Both the position numbers and the translations under genes were made by a program. Of a DNA stretch of 64,000 nucleotides, positions 16,651 through 25,436 are shown one piece after another. How positions within the stretch are numbered: the first letter of the stretch is position 1; the number at the start of each line of letters is the position of its first letter. Under the pieces are notes generated by a model. It did not search any database and was not told the DNA's origin. It saw only the letters and a list, made by a program, of their open reading frames with translations. The DNA is from Chryseobacterium aahli (GTDB lineage: Bacteria > Bacteroidota > Bacteroidia > Flavobacteriales > Weeksellaceae): contig NZ_JALDNB010000009.1 of assembly GCF_022699665.1 (NCBI RefSeq), positions 62,001 to 126,000 of the forward strand, in the 5' to 3' direction.

Positions 16651-17082
16651 TTATGATTTTTTAATTAATGTATCTATTGAAAAAAAATATTCTTTTTGTG
16701 TTACCAGTAAAAAGGCCGCTGCACTTCCTACCCAAACCGAATAGTCTAAAGGAGCTTTAATTCCTAATGCAATCGTCATCGAAAGGGCAAAAATCAGCAA
16801 TAAAAAACCTGTTCCGTATGCTGCGATTTTAGTTTTAAACCCGAAAATCAACATCAATGGAAAAATAATTTCTAAAAAAGTAGCAGTGTAAGCTGAAAAT
16901 GTGCTTAGAATTTCAGGAAGGAAAAAAGTTAACTGTTTTGTGTATTTTTCAAAATTCTCCCAGTTTCCCCAGGCCGAATTTTCTCCCCAAAAACCAAACC
17001 GATCTGCAACGGCAGATAGCATTGTAACTGCGATTGCGAATCTTAAAAATAATTGTGGAAATAAAATCTTTTGGTCTGTCAT
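16651..17082 (-). CDS. DoxX-family membrane protein
   Basis: The 143-residue protein has four predicted membrane helices (around FLRFAIAVTML, FSAYTATFLEIIFPLMLIFG, YGTGFLLLIFALSM and WVGSAAAFLLV), the usual DoxX/SURF4-like form. The gene starts after AAGGAG, a strong Shine-Dalgarno site that is rare in this phylum. DoxX proteins often accompany thiol or peroxide defence enzymes, in keeping with the AhpD-like gene directly downstream. Confidence 0.88.
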   Translation of the reverse strand: MTDQKILFPQLFLRFAIAVTMLSAVADRFGFWGENSAWGNWENFEKYTKQLTFFLPEILSTFSAYTATFLEIIFPLMLIFGFKTKIAAYGTGFLLLIFALSMTIALGIKAPLDYSVWVGSAAAFLLVTQKEYFFSIDTLIKKS

Positions 17083-17145
17083 GATATTGGCTCCTTATTA
17101 CATGACAAAGTTGCGACATAGAAACCGCAAAAATCTTAAACTGGT

Positions 17146-17718
17146 TTAAGAACGTAATTTCGCCCTGATCTCACTTAAATATTCCGGAGTGAAACCTAAA
17201 AATGAAGCCAGTAAATATTGCGGAATCCTCTGTATAAACCAAGGATAAAGCGTACTGAAATGAATGTAATATTCTTCTTTACTCATTTCATAAAGATAGC
17301 GGATCCGCTTTTCGGCAGCAGAATAAGCACGTTGATAAATCATTCTGAAATAACGTTCCATGATTGGATGTTTTTCCAGCAAAAGTTCCTGAGACTGAAA
17401 ATCAATCATCATAATTGTCGATTTCTCAACTGCCTGAATATTAAACTCAGTTTTTACTTTTTGTTCGAATGCAAAATTATCTGCCAACCACCAGTTTTCA
17501 ATAGCAAATTCGGTAGTTTGCTCAACTCCTTTTTCATTGATGAAGAACTTTCTCAGACAACCTTTTAAAACAAAATATTTGAATTTACATAAATCACCTT
17601 CTGACATCAAATTCTCTTTTTTCTTTACTTCCAAAACTTTAAAGAAAGAAGATATCGAAGCAAATTCTTCTTCACTTACAGTAATAAATTTATCTAAATG
17701 AGCTTTAAAAGTTTCCAT
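17146..17718 (-). CDS. Crp/Fnr-family transcriptional regulator
   Basis: This 190-residue protein has a cyclic-nucleotide-binding-like beta barrel (KENLMSEGDLCKFKYFVLKG) and a C-terminal winged helix (IPQYLLASFLGFTPEYLSEIRAKL). The phosphate-binding residues of cAMP-binding Crp are not kept, as is usual for this Bacteroidota group, so its ligand is unknown. It is 63 bases upstream of the DoxX/AhpD-like pair on the same strand and probably controls them. No four-cysteine Fnr cluster is present. Confidence 0.9.
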   Translation of the reverse strand: METFKAHLDKFITVSEEEFASISSFFKVLEVKKKENLMSEGDLCKFKYFVLKGCLRKFFINEKGVEQTTEFAIENWWLADNFAFEQKVKTEFNIQAVEKSTIMMIDFQSQELLLEKHPIMERYFRMIYQRAYSAAEKRIRYLYEMSKEEYYIHFSTLYPWFIQRIPQYLLASFLGFTPEYLSEIRAKLRS

Positions 17719-17783
17719 TTTTAAAATTGAATACTCAAACTTAACTTTATTTTTTTAGTTTTACAATGATAAAAAATCGAATC

Positions 17784-18149
17784 ATGGAAATTGTTGCTAA
17801 AATTCTTATTGCAGTTGTGGCTTTAGAGCATTTATATATTCTCTGGATGGAAATGTTCGCCTGGGAAACCAAAGGAAAAGAAGTTTTCAAAGCGGCTTTA
17901 CCACCTGAAATGTTCAAACCGACAAAAGGTTTGGCAGCCAATCAGGGATTGTACAATGGTTTTCTTGCCGCAGGATTGATCTGGTCTTTTTTCATTGAAG
18001 ATGAAAAATGGCAAACCAATATTGCTTTGTTTTTCTTGAGCTGTGTAGCGATTGCAGGAATCTACGGTGCCATTTCTGCGACAAAGAAAATATTTTTTGT
18101 TCAGGCTTTACCTGCTATTTTAGCGATTGTTGCGGTTTTGTTGAAGTAA
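17784..18149 (+). CDS. DUF1304 membrane protein
   Basis: About 121 residues with four membrane helices and the DUF1304 pattern IVAKILIAVVALEHLYIL followed by EMFAWET, FKPTKGLAANQGLYNGFLA and a C-terminal hydrophobic end. I chose the ATG at 17784 because it places the conserved start at the N-terminus; an ATG at 17766 (six residues longer) is possible. It is divergent from the Crp/Fnr gene, which may regulate it. Confidence 0.85.
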   Translation: MEIVAKILIAVVALEHLYILWMEMFAWETKGKEVFKAALPPEMFKPTKGLAANQGLYNGFLAAGLIWSFFIEDEKWQTNIALFFLSCVAIAGIYGAISATKKIFFVQALPAILAIVAVLLK

Positions 18150-18161
18150 TTGAGAAACAAA

Positions 18162-18998
18162 ATGCCTGAAACAAAGTTCATATACAAAAGAAAGTTTTTT
18201 GACAATGAATTTAACTTAGCATTTATTTCAATTTTTGGATTGCCTTTCATTTTAGTTAAAAAAGGTTTTCTTGATTTGTCATTCGGCTGTATCATTTTTA
18301 CTATTTATTCAATGATGATTTATTTCTCATTGTCAAATATTTTTAAAATGATCATTTTGAACGATAAAACAGAGCTAATAAACTTTTTTGGAAAGAAAAT
18401 ATTAGTTCCTAATAACAAAATATACTTTTCAGAAGAATATTACAGAAAAGAAACTAAAGATTCTGTTGTACATACTCTTAAATTGGAGGTTCAATTTCCT
18501 GATAAAAAGATTACTTTTTATAAAGATGAAGAACCAAATTACGATGAAGTAATTAATTATTGCAAAAATAAATACACACAATCAAACAAAAAAATCATCA
18601 ACTATAGGTTTTATATAATTCCTTTGTTAATAATTTTTTCAGGGTTACTTTTTTTCCTCTTTACACGAAACTGTTATAAAAAGCAGGAGCAGGATAATAT
18701 CGTAAGTATTAGAGATTTTGGATACATTAAATTAGAAGGAACTTTTAAAGATTATAGGAATAAGAGAAAGAGCACAAATATTGTTCTCCATCTAAAAGAA
18801 TATCCAAAATTTGAATTCTCACCTGTTGACTCATTACAATATTCACCCAATTTTTATAGCAAACTAACTAAAGGTAGTACAGTAAACATTTACATGACTC
18901 ATAATGAATATTATAAAAAGATTAAAAAAACTATTCCTCTTAATTTTTATGATACATATTTTAATTATACTGAAATTAAAATCTACGATCTTGAATAA
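18162..18998 (+). CDS. Membrane protein of unknown function
   Basis: About 278 residues with two N-terminal hydrophobic segments (FISIFGLPFILVKKG, IFTIYSMMIYFSLS) and another near residue 150 (FYIIPLLIIFSGLLFFLF). The rest is Lys- and Tyr-rich with beta strands and resembles membrane-anchored PH-like proteins, but no motif allows a call. A TTG at 18150 would extend it by four residues; the ATG at 18162 is preferred. The codons are very AT-rich, more than in neighbouring genes, which may mean a recent arrival. Confidence 0.65.
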   Translation: MPETKFIYKRKFFDNEFNLAFISIFGLPFILVKKGFLDLSFGCIIFTIYSMMIYFSLSNIFKMIILNDKTELINFFGKKILVPNNKIYFSEEYYRKETKDSVVHTLKLEVQFPDKKITFYKDEEPNYDEVINYCKNKYTQSNKKIINYRFYIIPLLIIFSGLLFFLFTRNCYKKQEQDNIVSIRDFGYIKLEGTFKDYRNKRKSTNIVLHLKEYPKFEFSPVDSLQYSPNFYSKLTKGSTVNIYMTHNEYYKKIKKTIPLNFYDTYFNYTEIKIYDLE

Positions 18999-19003
18999 AT
19001 TTA

Positions 19004-19471
19004 TTAATTCAAAAGAGTCTTTATTAGTTTCTCCTTCATTTTCTCTGTTTCAAATAGACCTTCATGATAATAAACCAGTTCCTGATTTTCATTTAAAATA
19101 ATCCACAACGGATAAACGGGCTGATTTTTATTTTTAGATAAAGCCAAAGCTAACTCATGAATTCCAGAATTTCCGTTAGGTAAATAATTAAATTCTTTCC
19201 CTTGAAAATTAATTTTTTCTTTTGTTTTCTCAGCTTCAAAATTGATGAAATGAAAATTTTCGTTCATCATTTTAACCAAGTCCTTATCCTTGCTTAATTT
19301 AAATGATTCTATTTTACAAATTGAGCACCAATCGGTATACAAATGAATAATAATTGGCTTCTTATTTTGTTTCTCTATTTTTTTAAAATCTGAAAGAGTG
19401 CCTGTCTTTATCTGCGATAGATAAAAACAAGGCACTAAAAGTAACATTAAAAAAAACTTTATTTTTTTCAT
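19004..19471 (-). CDS. Exported thioredoxin-fold protein
   Basis: The 155-residue protein has a signal peptide (ending CFYLSQ) and a thioredoxin-like domain with the active-site motif DWCSICK (CxxC about residue 50), then FHFINFEAE and YPLWIILNENQELVYYHEG, which is the cis-Pro-like region of the thioredoxin_7/DUF255 type. It is likely a periplasmic thiol oxidoreductase. Its ATG overlaps the stop of the TonB receptor gene by 4 nt, so the two are co-translated. Confidence 0.85.
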   Translation of the reverse strand: MKKIKFFLMLLLVPCFYLSQIKTGTLSDFKKIEKQNKKPIIIHLYTDWCSICKIESFKLSKDKDLVKMMNENFHFINFEAEKTKEKINFQGKEFNYLPNGNSGIHELALALSKNKNQPVYPLWIILNENQELVYYHEGLFETEKMKEKLIKTLLN

Positions 19472-21540
19472 TTCAAATTATATTTTACACCCAAAAAACC
19501 TCGGATTCTCTGCATCGGAGCATAACCATACGTTGTGTCAAAAGTATAATGATTTGGATTATTAATTGGGTCATTTACATTATTATCAAACGGATCAAAC
19601 GGTCGCATCAACGGATCTTTCGGCGTGAAATTGAACAAATTTTTCACCCCGCAATACACTTCAAATCCGGAGTTGAAACTTTTAGAAACCTGAATATTGG
19701 CAAGATTGTAAAACGGTGAATATTCAGGTCGGTAATCGTTGGGCAATACAGGCAATCGCATCGGACCATAGAACTGTCCTGTAAAATCGATGGCAAGATT
19801 ATTCTTAAATTTATAGGTTATGCTGTAAGTTCCGCTCCATTTCGGGGCATGAAGTTGTCGGGATTTTCCGGTTTCTCCATCGAATTTCTGATAAACATCT
19901 AAATAGGTAACTCCTAAATTTACACTCAACGGAAAACTGAAACTGAAATCGACATTCATCGAAGCACCTCTTGAAATTCCGTAGCCATTTAAATTATCAT
20001 AAATAATTTTCTGAGGATCGGTATCAAAATCACCAACAATTTTATTGCTGAAATACGTGTAAAATGCAGAGGCATCAACATTAATTAATTTATCTCCTAC
20101 AGGAATTTTCCAGACATAATTTAAATTTCCGTTAATGGATCTTTCAGGTTTTAAATTGTCCTTAATCACAACTTCCCGTGAACCCGTCAAAGCTGCATGA
20201 TCTTCGGTAAATAAATTCACCACCCTGAAACCCGTCCCGAAATTAAATCTCAAAGTATGATAAGGATTCGGAGAAAACTTCCATGCAAAACGCGGCGAAT
20301 GCACAGAATGATGAATTTTATCATAATCAAATCGGTAACCCAACAACAAGGTGTTTTTTTCATTAACCTCCCATTGATCCTGAATAAATGCTCCAAAAAT
20401 GGGTGATTTCATTGGCTCATTCTGCAAACCGTCTGAAGACATCGTCCCTGGCGTATTGTCATCATAAAAAGTTTTTTTGAAAGTCGCTCCCAAAACCAAA
20501 TCATGATTTCCGAGTTTTTTATCCCAATAGGTTTGGGTAAAAGCTACTTTCTGAGTCGCCAAAAAAGGATTGGTTCCATAGAAAGAATCCTGATCGTGAA
20601 AATTGTAGGAAAACTGAGTAACAATATTTTCTTTCATTGGCCACTGATAAACGCCAAAAGCCTCTATTCTATTGGTGTAGATACTTTCTCCGTAAACCTG
20701 ATCGCTTCCCCTGTAAGACTTATTCCACTGCATCTCTCCACCGAAACGGTCTTCATACAGATACCTCAAAGCGAAACTTGCCAGCCTGTTTTCTTTTCGC
20801 ACAAAATTCCATTTATTAAAAACTGAAATTCTGCTCTGCAGAGCGGCATCTGTGAAATTGTCTTTATTTTCGTCAAATCTTTTAGTGGAATTAAAATAAT
20901 TTAAGCTTAATAATGAGGCCACATTTTTACCGAAATTAAACTTTGTTGACAAGTCAACATTATTCTCTGCCCAACTGGTAGTCATTAAGTCAACACTTAA
21001 TCTCGGAGCGGTCAACGCATTTTTGGTGATAATATTAATCACACCGCCCATCGCCTCTGAACCGTAAATGGATGAAGCCGGGCCTTTTACCACTTCTATT
21101 CTGTCAACTAAACTGTTTGGAATTCCACTCAATCCATAAACGGTAGAAAGCGAACTTACAATCGGCATTCCGTCGATCAGAATCATTGTATAAGGACCTT
21201 CCAGACCATTGATGTGAATATCTCCCGTATTACAAACCGAGCAGTTCAATTGAGGCTTCACTCCGTTCACCATAGAAATTGCTTCAAAGATACTTGGCGT
21301 TGGGTTTTTCTGGAAAAATTTCTGTGTATAAATTTCAACATTCACCGGACTTTTAGATTTGCTGATTGGTTTGAGCGTACCAGTAATCACGACATCATCA
21401 ATATCTCTGGTTTTAATTTCTTTTTTGCTTGAAACTTTAGCAGAATCAAGCTTTTTAGATTGATTTAAATCTAAGCTATCCGTTTCCTGAGAGAAACAGA
21501 AACCCGAAAAAAATATGACAGAAAATAATATTCGCTTCAT
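19468..21540 (-). CDS. TonB-dependent outer-membrane receptor
   Basis: The 690-residue receptor has a signal peptide (KRILFSVIFFSGFCFSQ), a TonB-box-like VVITGT, a plug domain (GLEGPYTMILIDGMPI, IEVVKGPASSIYGSEAMGG) and a long barrel. The plug carries a cysteine pair, NCSVCNTGDI. I chose the ATG at 21540; the upstream ATG (21570) lies before a -7 box at 21559-21566. Substrate unknown: iron chelate, metal or another small molecule. It is coupled to an exported thioredoxin, which is an odd partner for a plain siderophore receptor. Confidence 0.9.
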   Translation of the reverse strand: MKRILFSVIFFSGFCFSQETDSLDLNQSKKLDSAKVSSKKEIKTRDIDDVVITGTLKPISKSKSPVNVEIYTQKFFQKNPTPSIFEAISMVNGVKPQLNCSVCNTGDIHINGLEGPYTMILIDGMPIVSSLSTVYGLSGIPNSLVDRIEVVKGPASSIYGSEAMGGVINIITKNALTAPRLSVDLMTTSWAENNVDLSTKFNFGKNVASLLSLNYFNSTKRFDENKDNFTDAALQSRISVFNKWNFVRKENRLASFALRYLYEDRFGGEMQWNKSYRGSDQVYGESIYTNRIEAFGVYQWPMKENIVTQFSYNFHDQDSFYGTNPFLATQKVAFTQTYWDKKLGNHDLVLGATFKKTFYDDNTPGTMSSDGLQNEPMKSPIFGAFIQDQWEVNEKNTLLLGYRFDYDKIHHSVHSPRFAWKFSPNPYHTLRFNFGTGFRVVNLFTEDHAALTGSREVVIKDNLKPERSINGNLNYVWKIPVGDKLINVDASAFYTYFSNKIVGDFDTDPQKIIYDNLNGYGISRGASMNVDFSFSFPLSVNLGVTYLDVYQKFDGETGKSRQLHAPKWSGTYSITYKFKNNLAIDFTGQFYGPMRLPVLPNDYRPEYSPFYNLANIQVSKSFNSGFEVYCGVKNLFNFTPKDPLMRPFDPFDNNVNDPINNPNHYTFDTTYGYAPMQRIRGFLGVKYNLK

Positions 21541-21558
21541 GAAATTAAAATTGTTAGA

Positions 21559-21566
21559 CAAAACTA
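21559..21566 (-). promoter_or_regulatory. TonB receptor promoter -7 box
   Basis: TAGTTTTG on the minus strand ends 18 nt before the ATG at 21540 and supports that start. Confidence 0.5.
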
Positions 21567-21613
21567 ACATTTATTTTTAGAACAGCAAAACTTAAATAAA
21601 AAATTGTTTTTAA

Positions 21614-21642
21614 TTTGAATTCACTAAAAAATATTAAATTTG
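21614..21642 (+). promoter_or_regulatory. hmgA promoter
   Basis: TTTG (21614-21617), 17 nt, then TAAATTTG (21635-21642); the ATG follows 21 nt later. Both Bacteroidota promoter elements are present. Confidence 0.65.
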
Positions 21643-21663
21643 AGAGTCAACATATAAAGTACA

Positions 21664-22851
21664 ATGAGATATCATCAGTCGGGAAACATCCCACCAAAAA
21701 GGCATACGATTTTTAAGTCACCGGAAGATAAATTCTATTACGAGCAACTATTTGGTACAGAAGGCTTTCACGGCATTTCTTCTTTGCTATATCATGTTCA
21801 CCGACCGACACAAATCAAATCAATTGGCGAAGCAAAAGATGTAACTCCAAAGATTGCGGTTGACAAAAATGTGACGCCGAGAATGTTTAAAGGGATGAAT
21901 GTGACTCCTGAAGATGACTTTTTGGACAGCAGGAAGTTTCTTTTGGTAAACAATGACCTGAAAATGGGATTGGCAAAACCAAGAAAATCGATGGATTATT
22001 TCTACAAGAATGCCGAATGTGACGAACTGCTTTTTGTACACGAAGGAAGTGGGATTTTAAAAACATTTGTCGGCAATCTTGAATTTTCTGTTGGCGATTA
22101 CCTGATTATTCCGAGAGGAACGATTTATCAGGTAGAATTACAATCTGATGATACTGTATTTTTTGTGGTGGAAAGTCATTCTCCGATTTACACACCAAAG
22201 AGATACAGAAACGAATTCGGGCAGCTTTTGGAACATTCTCCGTTTTGTGAAAGAGATATTATTGCACCCACTTTTGTAGAACCAAAAGACGAAAAAGGAG
22301 AATTTTTAATTAAAGTAAAAAAAGAAAATCAGATTACTGATTTCATCTACGCAACGCATCCATTTGATGTTGTGGGCTGGGACGGTTATTTTTATCCATA
22401 TAAATTTAATATTAAAAACTTCGAACCGATTACTGGGAGAATTCACCAACCGCCACCAATTCACCAGACTTTTGAGGCACACAATTTTGTAGTTTGTTCG
22501 TTCTGCGCAAGAATGTATGATTATCATCCGTTGGCAATTCCCGCTCCGTACAATCATTCAAATATTGATTCTGATGAAGTTTTATTCTATACAGAAGGTG
22601 ATTTCATGAGTAGAAATCATATTGACTTAATGGATTTCACGCTTCATCCAGGCGGAATCGTTCACGGACCTCATCCGGGAGCGATGGAAAGAAGTATCGG
22701 AAAAAAATTCACTGAAGAATATGCTGTAATGGTCGACCCATTCCGTCCTTTAAAAATCACTGAAGAAGCAATGAAAGTGGAAGATCCGTCTTATAAAACT
22801 TCTTGGCTGGAAAGTGAGGATCATAATTTGGAAGATCGTTCGCAGGAATGA
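21664..22851 (+). CDS. hmgA: Homogentisate 1,2-dioxygenase
   Basis: This 395-residue cupin enzyme opens the ring of homogentisate to maleylacetoacetate, the middle step of tyrosine breakdown. It starts YHQSGNIPPKRH and contains LLFVHEGSG, PRGTIYQV and the C-terminal iron-site region HPGGIVHGPHPGAMERS, with the His and Glu ligands expected for the family. The length fits the compact bacterial form. The other pathway genes hppD and fahA lie 3-5 kb downstream on the same strand. It has its own promoter and terminator. Confidence 0.95.
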   Translation: MRYHQSGNIPPKRHTIFKSPEDKFYYEQLFGTEGFHGISSLLYHVHRPTQIKSIGEAKDVTPKIAVDKNVTPRMFKGMNVTPEDDFLDSRKFLLVNNDLKMGLAKPRKSMDYFYKNAECDELLFVHEGSGILKTFVGNLEFSVGDYLIIPRGTIYQVELQSDDTVFFVVESHSPIYTPKRYRNEFGQLLEHSPFCERDIIAPTFVEPKDEKGEFLIKVKKENQITDFIYATHPFDVVGWDGYFYPYKFNIKNFEPITGRIHQPPPIHQTFEAHNFVVCSFCARMYDYHPLAIPAPYNHSNIDSDEVLFYTEGDFMSRNHIDLMDFTLHPGGIVHGPHPGAMERSIGKKFTEEYAVMVDPFRPLKITEEAMKVEDPSYKTSWLESEDHNLEDRSQE

Positions 22852-22883
22852 TCATTCGAAAATAATCAAGAAAATTAAATATA

Positions 22884-22916
22884 AAAGGATTGAATGTAAA
22901 TATTCAATCCTTTATT
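22884..22916 (+). terminator. hmgA terminator
   Basis: AAAGGATTGAAT (22884-22895) pairs with ATTCAATCCTTT (22902-22913), a perfect 12-bp stem with T at the end. Confidence 0.8.
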
Positions 22917-23033
22917 CTTTTCATTAATCAAAACATGACAAATATCTTCATCAAACAAACCAAAGATGTAGACTAAATATAAAGAATATGAGTTATCTTT
23001 AAGATATTAAAGTAAACGATAAAAAATTTCAAT

Positions 23034-24308
23034 ATGTATAATTACATCAGTGCAGAAGAAGCTATTTATACCATTAAAAGCGGAAACCGTGTGTTTTTTC
23101 ATGGAAGCGCATGTACTCCGAATCATCTGATTGATGAATTGGCAAGACAGTCTCACCGCTTAGAAAATGTTGAGATGGTTTCCATTACACAACAGGGAAA
23201 TGTGGAAATCGCAAAGCCTGAATACAAGGACAAATTTTTCATTAATTCGCTTTTTGTTTCAACACCGGTGCGTGATGCTGTCAATTCTGACCGTGGAGAT
23301 TTTGTTCCTGTTTTTTTAAGTGAAATTCCGATTTTATTCAGAAAAAATATTTTACCGCTTGATGTTGCTTTAATTACGGTTTCACCTCCGGACAAACACG
23401 GTTTTTGTACATTGGGAACTTCTGTCGATGTTGCGAGAGCTGCCGTAGATACCGCAAAAATAATTGTAGCCGTCGTGAATCCCCTAATGCCGAGAACTCA
23501 TGGCGACGGAATGCTTCACATCAGCAAAATTCATAAATTAGTCTGGAATGAAGAAGAACTTCCGACGGTAGATTATGGTGCAAAAGTAGGTCCGGATGAA
23601 ATGCTCGTTGGAAAAAATGTAGCTGAATTGATTGACGACAGATCAACCTTACAAATGGGTATCGGAACAATACCTGATGCGGTTTTAAAATGTTTAGGAA
23701 ATCATAAAGACTTAGGCGTTCACACCGAAATGTTGAGTGATGGAGTCATTGATTTGATTCAAAATGATGTCATCAACAATAAGTATAAAGGCTACAACGA
23801 TAATAAAACCATCACAAGTTTCTGCTTCGGAACAAGAAAATTATACGATTATGTAGATGATAATACGGTTTTCTCTTTTGATGATGTGAGCAATGTTAAT
23901 TTTCCGATTAACATTATGAGAAACAAAAAAATGGTCGCCATCAATTCTGCCATTGAAATTGATTTAACTGGACAAGTCTGCGCAGATTCTATCGGAACTA
24001 TGCAGTATAGCGGAATTGGCGGACAAATGGATTTTATGCGAGGAGCTGCTTTAAGTGAAGACGGAAAACCAATTATCGCTATTACTTCAAGAACAAAAAG
24101 AGGAGTTTCAAGAATTGTTCCTTTTCTAAAACAAGGCGCAGGTGTTGTGACAACAAGAGGTCATATTCATTGGGTGGTAACGGAATACGGAACGGCTTAT
24201 CTATACGGGAAAAACCTTCGTCAGAGAGCTCAGGAATTGATCAGTATTGCGCATCCTGATGACAGAGAAATGCTAGAGAGAGCGGCTTATGAAAGATTTA
24301 AGCATTAA
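23034..24308 (+). CDS. Acetyl-CoA hydrolase/transferase family protein (CoA-transferase)
   Basis: The 424-residue protein matches the acetyl-CoA hydrolase / 4-hydroxybutyrate CoA-transferase family: GNRVFFHGSACTPNHLIDEL at the N-terminus, SPPDKHGFCTLGTSVD, MGIGTIPDAV and a C-terminal EYGTAYLYGKNLRQRAQ. These enzymes move CoA between acyl groups through a glutamyl thioester. Between hmgA and hppD it could activate the acetoacetate released by FahA, but its acceptor is not shown by sequence. It overlaps the next gene by 20 bases. Confidence 0.88.
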   Translation: MYNYISAEEAIYTIKSGNRVFFHGSACTPNHLIDELARQSHRLENVEMVSITQQGNVEIAKPEYKDKFFINSLFVSTPVRDAVNSDRGDFVPVFLSEIPILFRKNILPLDVALITVSPPDKHGFCTLGTSVDVARAAVDTAKIIVAVVNPLMPRTHGDGMLHISKIHKLVWNEEELPTVDYGAKVGPDEMLVGKNVAELIDDRSTLQMGIGTIPDAVLKCLGNHKDLGVHTEMLSDGVIDLIQNDVINNKYKGYNDNKTITSFCFGTRKLYDYVDDNTVFSFDDVSNVNFPINIMRNKKMVAINSAIEIDLTGQVCADSIGTMQYSGIGGQMDFMRGAALSEDGKPIIAITSRTKRGVSRIVPFLKQGAGVVTTRGHIHWVVTEYGTAYLYGKNLRQRAQELISIAHPDDREMLERAAYERFKH

Positions 24309-25206
24309 AAAAGATCTAAAAACCTCATATTTATCTAAAAAATACGTACATTTAATTAAAATAGAGAAAAAAGTTTTTGGCAATCTTTTTGCTGAAAACT
24401 TTTTTTATATAAACATTACACATTTGAAGACGATTTATAATTCTATAAAAGATGAAGTTGTAAAACATCCAAAAGTTCAGGATTCTGTTTTAGGGATGGT
24501 AAACGAATGGAAGAGAAGTCACTATATAATTCTTTCAGAAATTATCAAAGAAGAGCTTGCTTTATCAGAAGAGCTTAAAGATGATAAAAGATTTGAGTTA
24601 GGAAATACGATTTCACACATTACCTTGCAGCGATTTTTTGAAAATGATTATCAGGATAAAACCCACAATGATCTCCGTTTTTTGAAGACGCTAGATAAGA
24701 TCTGCATTTTTTTAGGCTTTAAAGATCTCAACGCATACATTTATCATTTAAAAGAAAATGATCTAAATGGTAAAGAATTAAATGATGATGTCTTTTCCAC
24801 TGATATTGTTTACCAATATTGCTCGACCGTTTTTGATTTATATAAGAATTTCCCTGTCTTAAAATTAGACTTGTTTAAGGATCTTGTATTTGACAATTCT
24901 CCGTTTTTGGAGAGAGCCTCAGAATTTAGCCGCGAACTTTGCGAGAGACAGTTTGAATTGGTTACAAAAAATAACCGTTCTAATTTTGAAATATTCGATG
25001 TCAATATCGTTACAGACGAGCCTGATAAAAAAATCCTAGAAACTCAAGAATTCTGGAATCTTTTATTCAAGGTAGGAGAAACCGGAGAAGAACATTTTGT
25101 AAATCAACTCAACACACAAATTTATTTCATTCGCAAAATTGATAACGTATGGAAAATTTGGGATAATTACAATCCGGATGCCGGAAGATTAAATAATAAA
25201 AAATAA
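24289..25206 (+). CDS. Unknown protein with HTH-like N-terminal region
   Basis: The 305-residue protein overlaps the preceding CoA-transferase gene by 20 bases; the next in-frame ATG lies some 70 residues in, so the overlap is probably real. Residues about 95-160 (ISHITLQRFFEND, then RFLKTLDKICIFLGFKDLNAYI) follow a pattern common in Flavobacteriia: a putative helix-turn-helix followed by TL-x-L-x-x-x-LGF/Y-x-x-x-x-x-I/F. The C-terminal part (NLLFKVGETGEEHFVNQ, then YFIRKIDNVWKIWDNY) looks like a ligand- or nuclear-transport-factor-2-type fold. No specific function can be assigned. Confidence 0.7.
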   Translation: MKDLSIKKDLKTSYLSKKYVHLIKIEKKVFGNLFAENFFYINITHLKTIYNSIKDEVVKHPKVQDSVLGMVNEWKRSHYIILSEIIKEELALSEELKDDKRFELGNTISHITLQRFFENDYQDKTHNDLRFLKTLDKICIFLGFKDLNAYIYHLKENDLNGKELNDDVFSTDIVYQYCSTVFDLYKNFPVLKLDLFKDLVFDNSPFLERASEFSRELCERQFELVTKNNRSNFEIFDVNIVTDEPDKKILETQEFWNLLFKVGETGEEHFVNQLNTQIYFIRKIDNVWKIWDNYNPDAGRLNNKK

Positions 25207-25230
25207 AAGCCGTAATTAATTACGGCTTTC
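25206..25230 (+). terminator. Hairpin terminator
   Basis: AAAGCCGTAA and TTACGGCTTT form a perfect 10-bp stem with a 4-nt loop, overlapping the stop codon. The T tail is short. Confidence 0.65.
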
Positions 25231-25303
25231 ATCGTTTTGAAATAACTTCCTTTCGACATCTAGTTTCTAATACAAATATAGATTAAATAACAAAACAAAA
25301 TTA

Positions 25304-25323
25304 AACTTAAATATACTTAAGTG
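25304..25323 (+). repeat. Solo copy of the GxxExxY element end
   Basis: This 20-base sequence matches the outer end of the left arm at 28411-28430 (read on the minus strand) at 19 of 20 positions. It lies in the gap upstream of hppD. Confidence 0.55.
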
Positions 25324-25436
25324 AACTTTAACATATATTAAAAATAACGCAACCGATTACATAACAATAATGTTTTTAATTATTTACAAGAATTTTGTAA
25401 TTTGCAATCCATTAAATAAAAGTAAAAATAGAAAAT

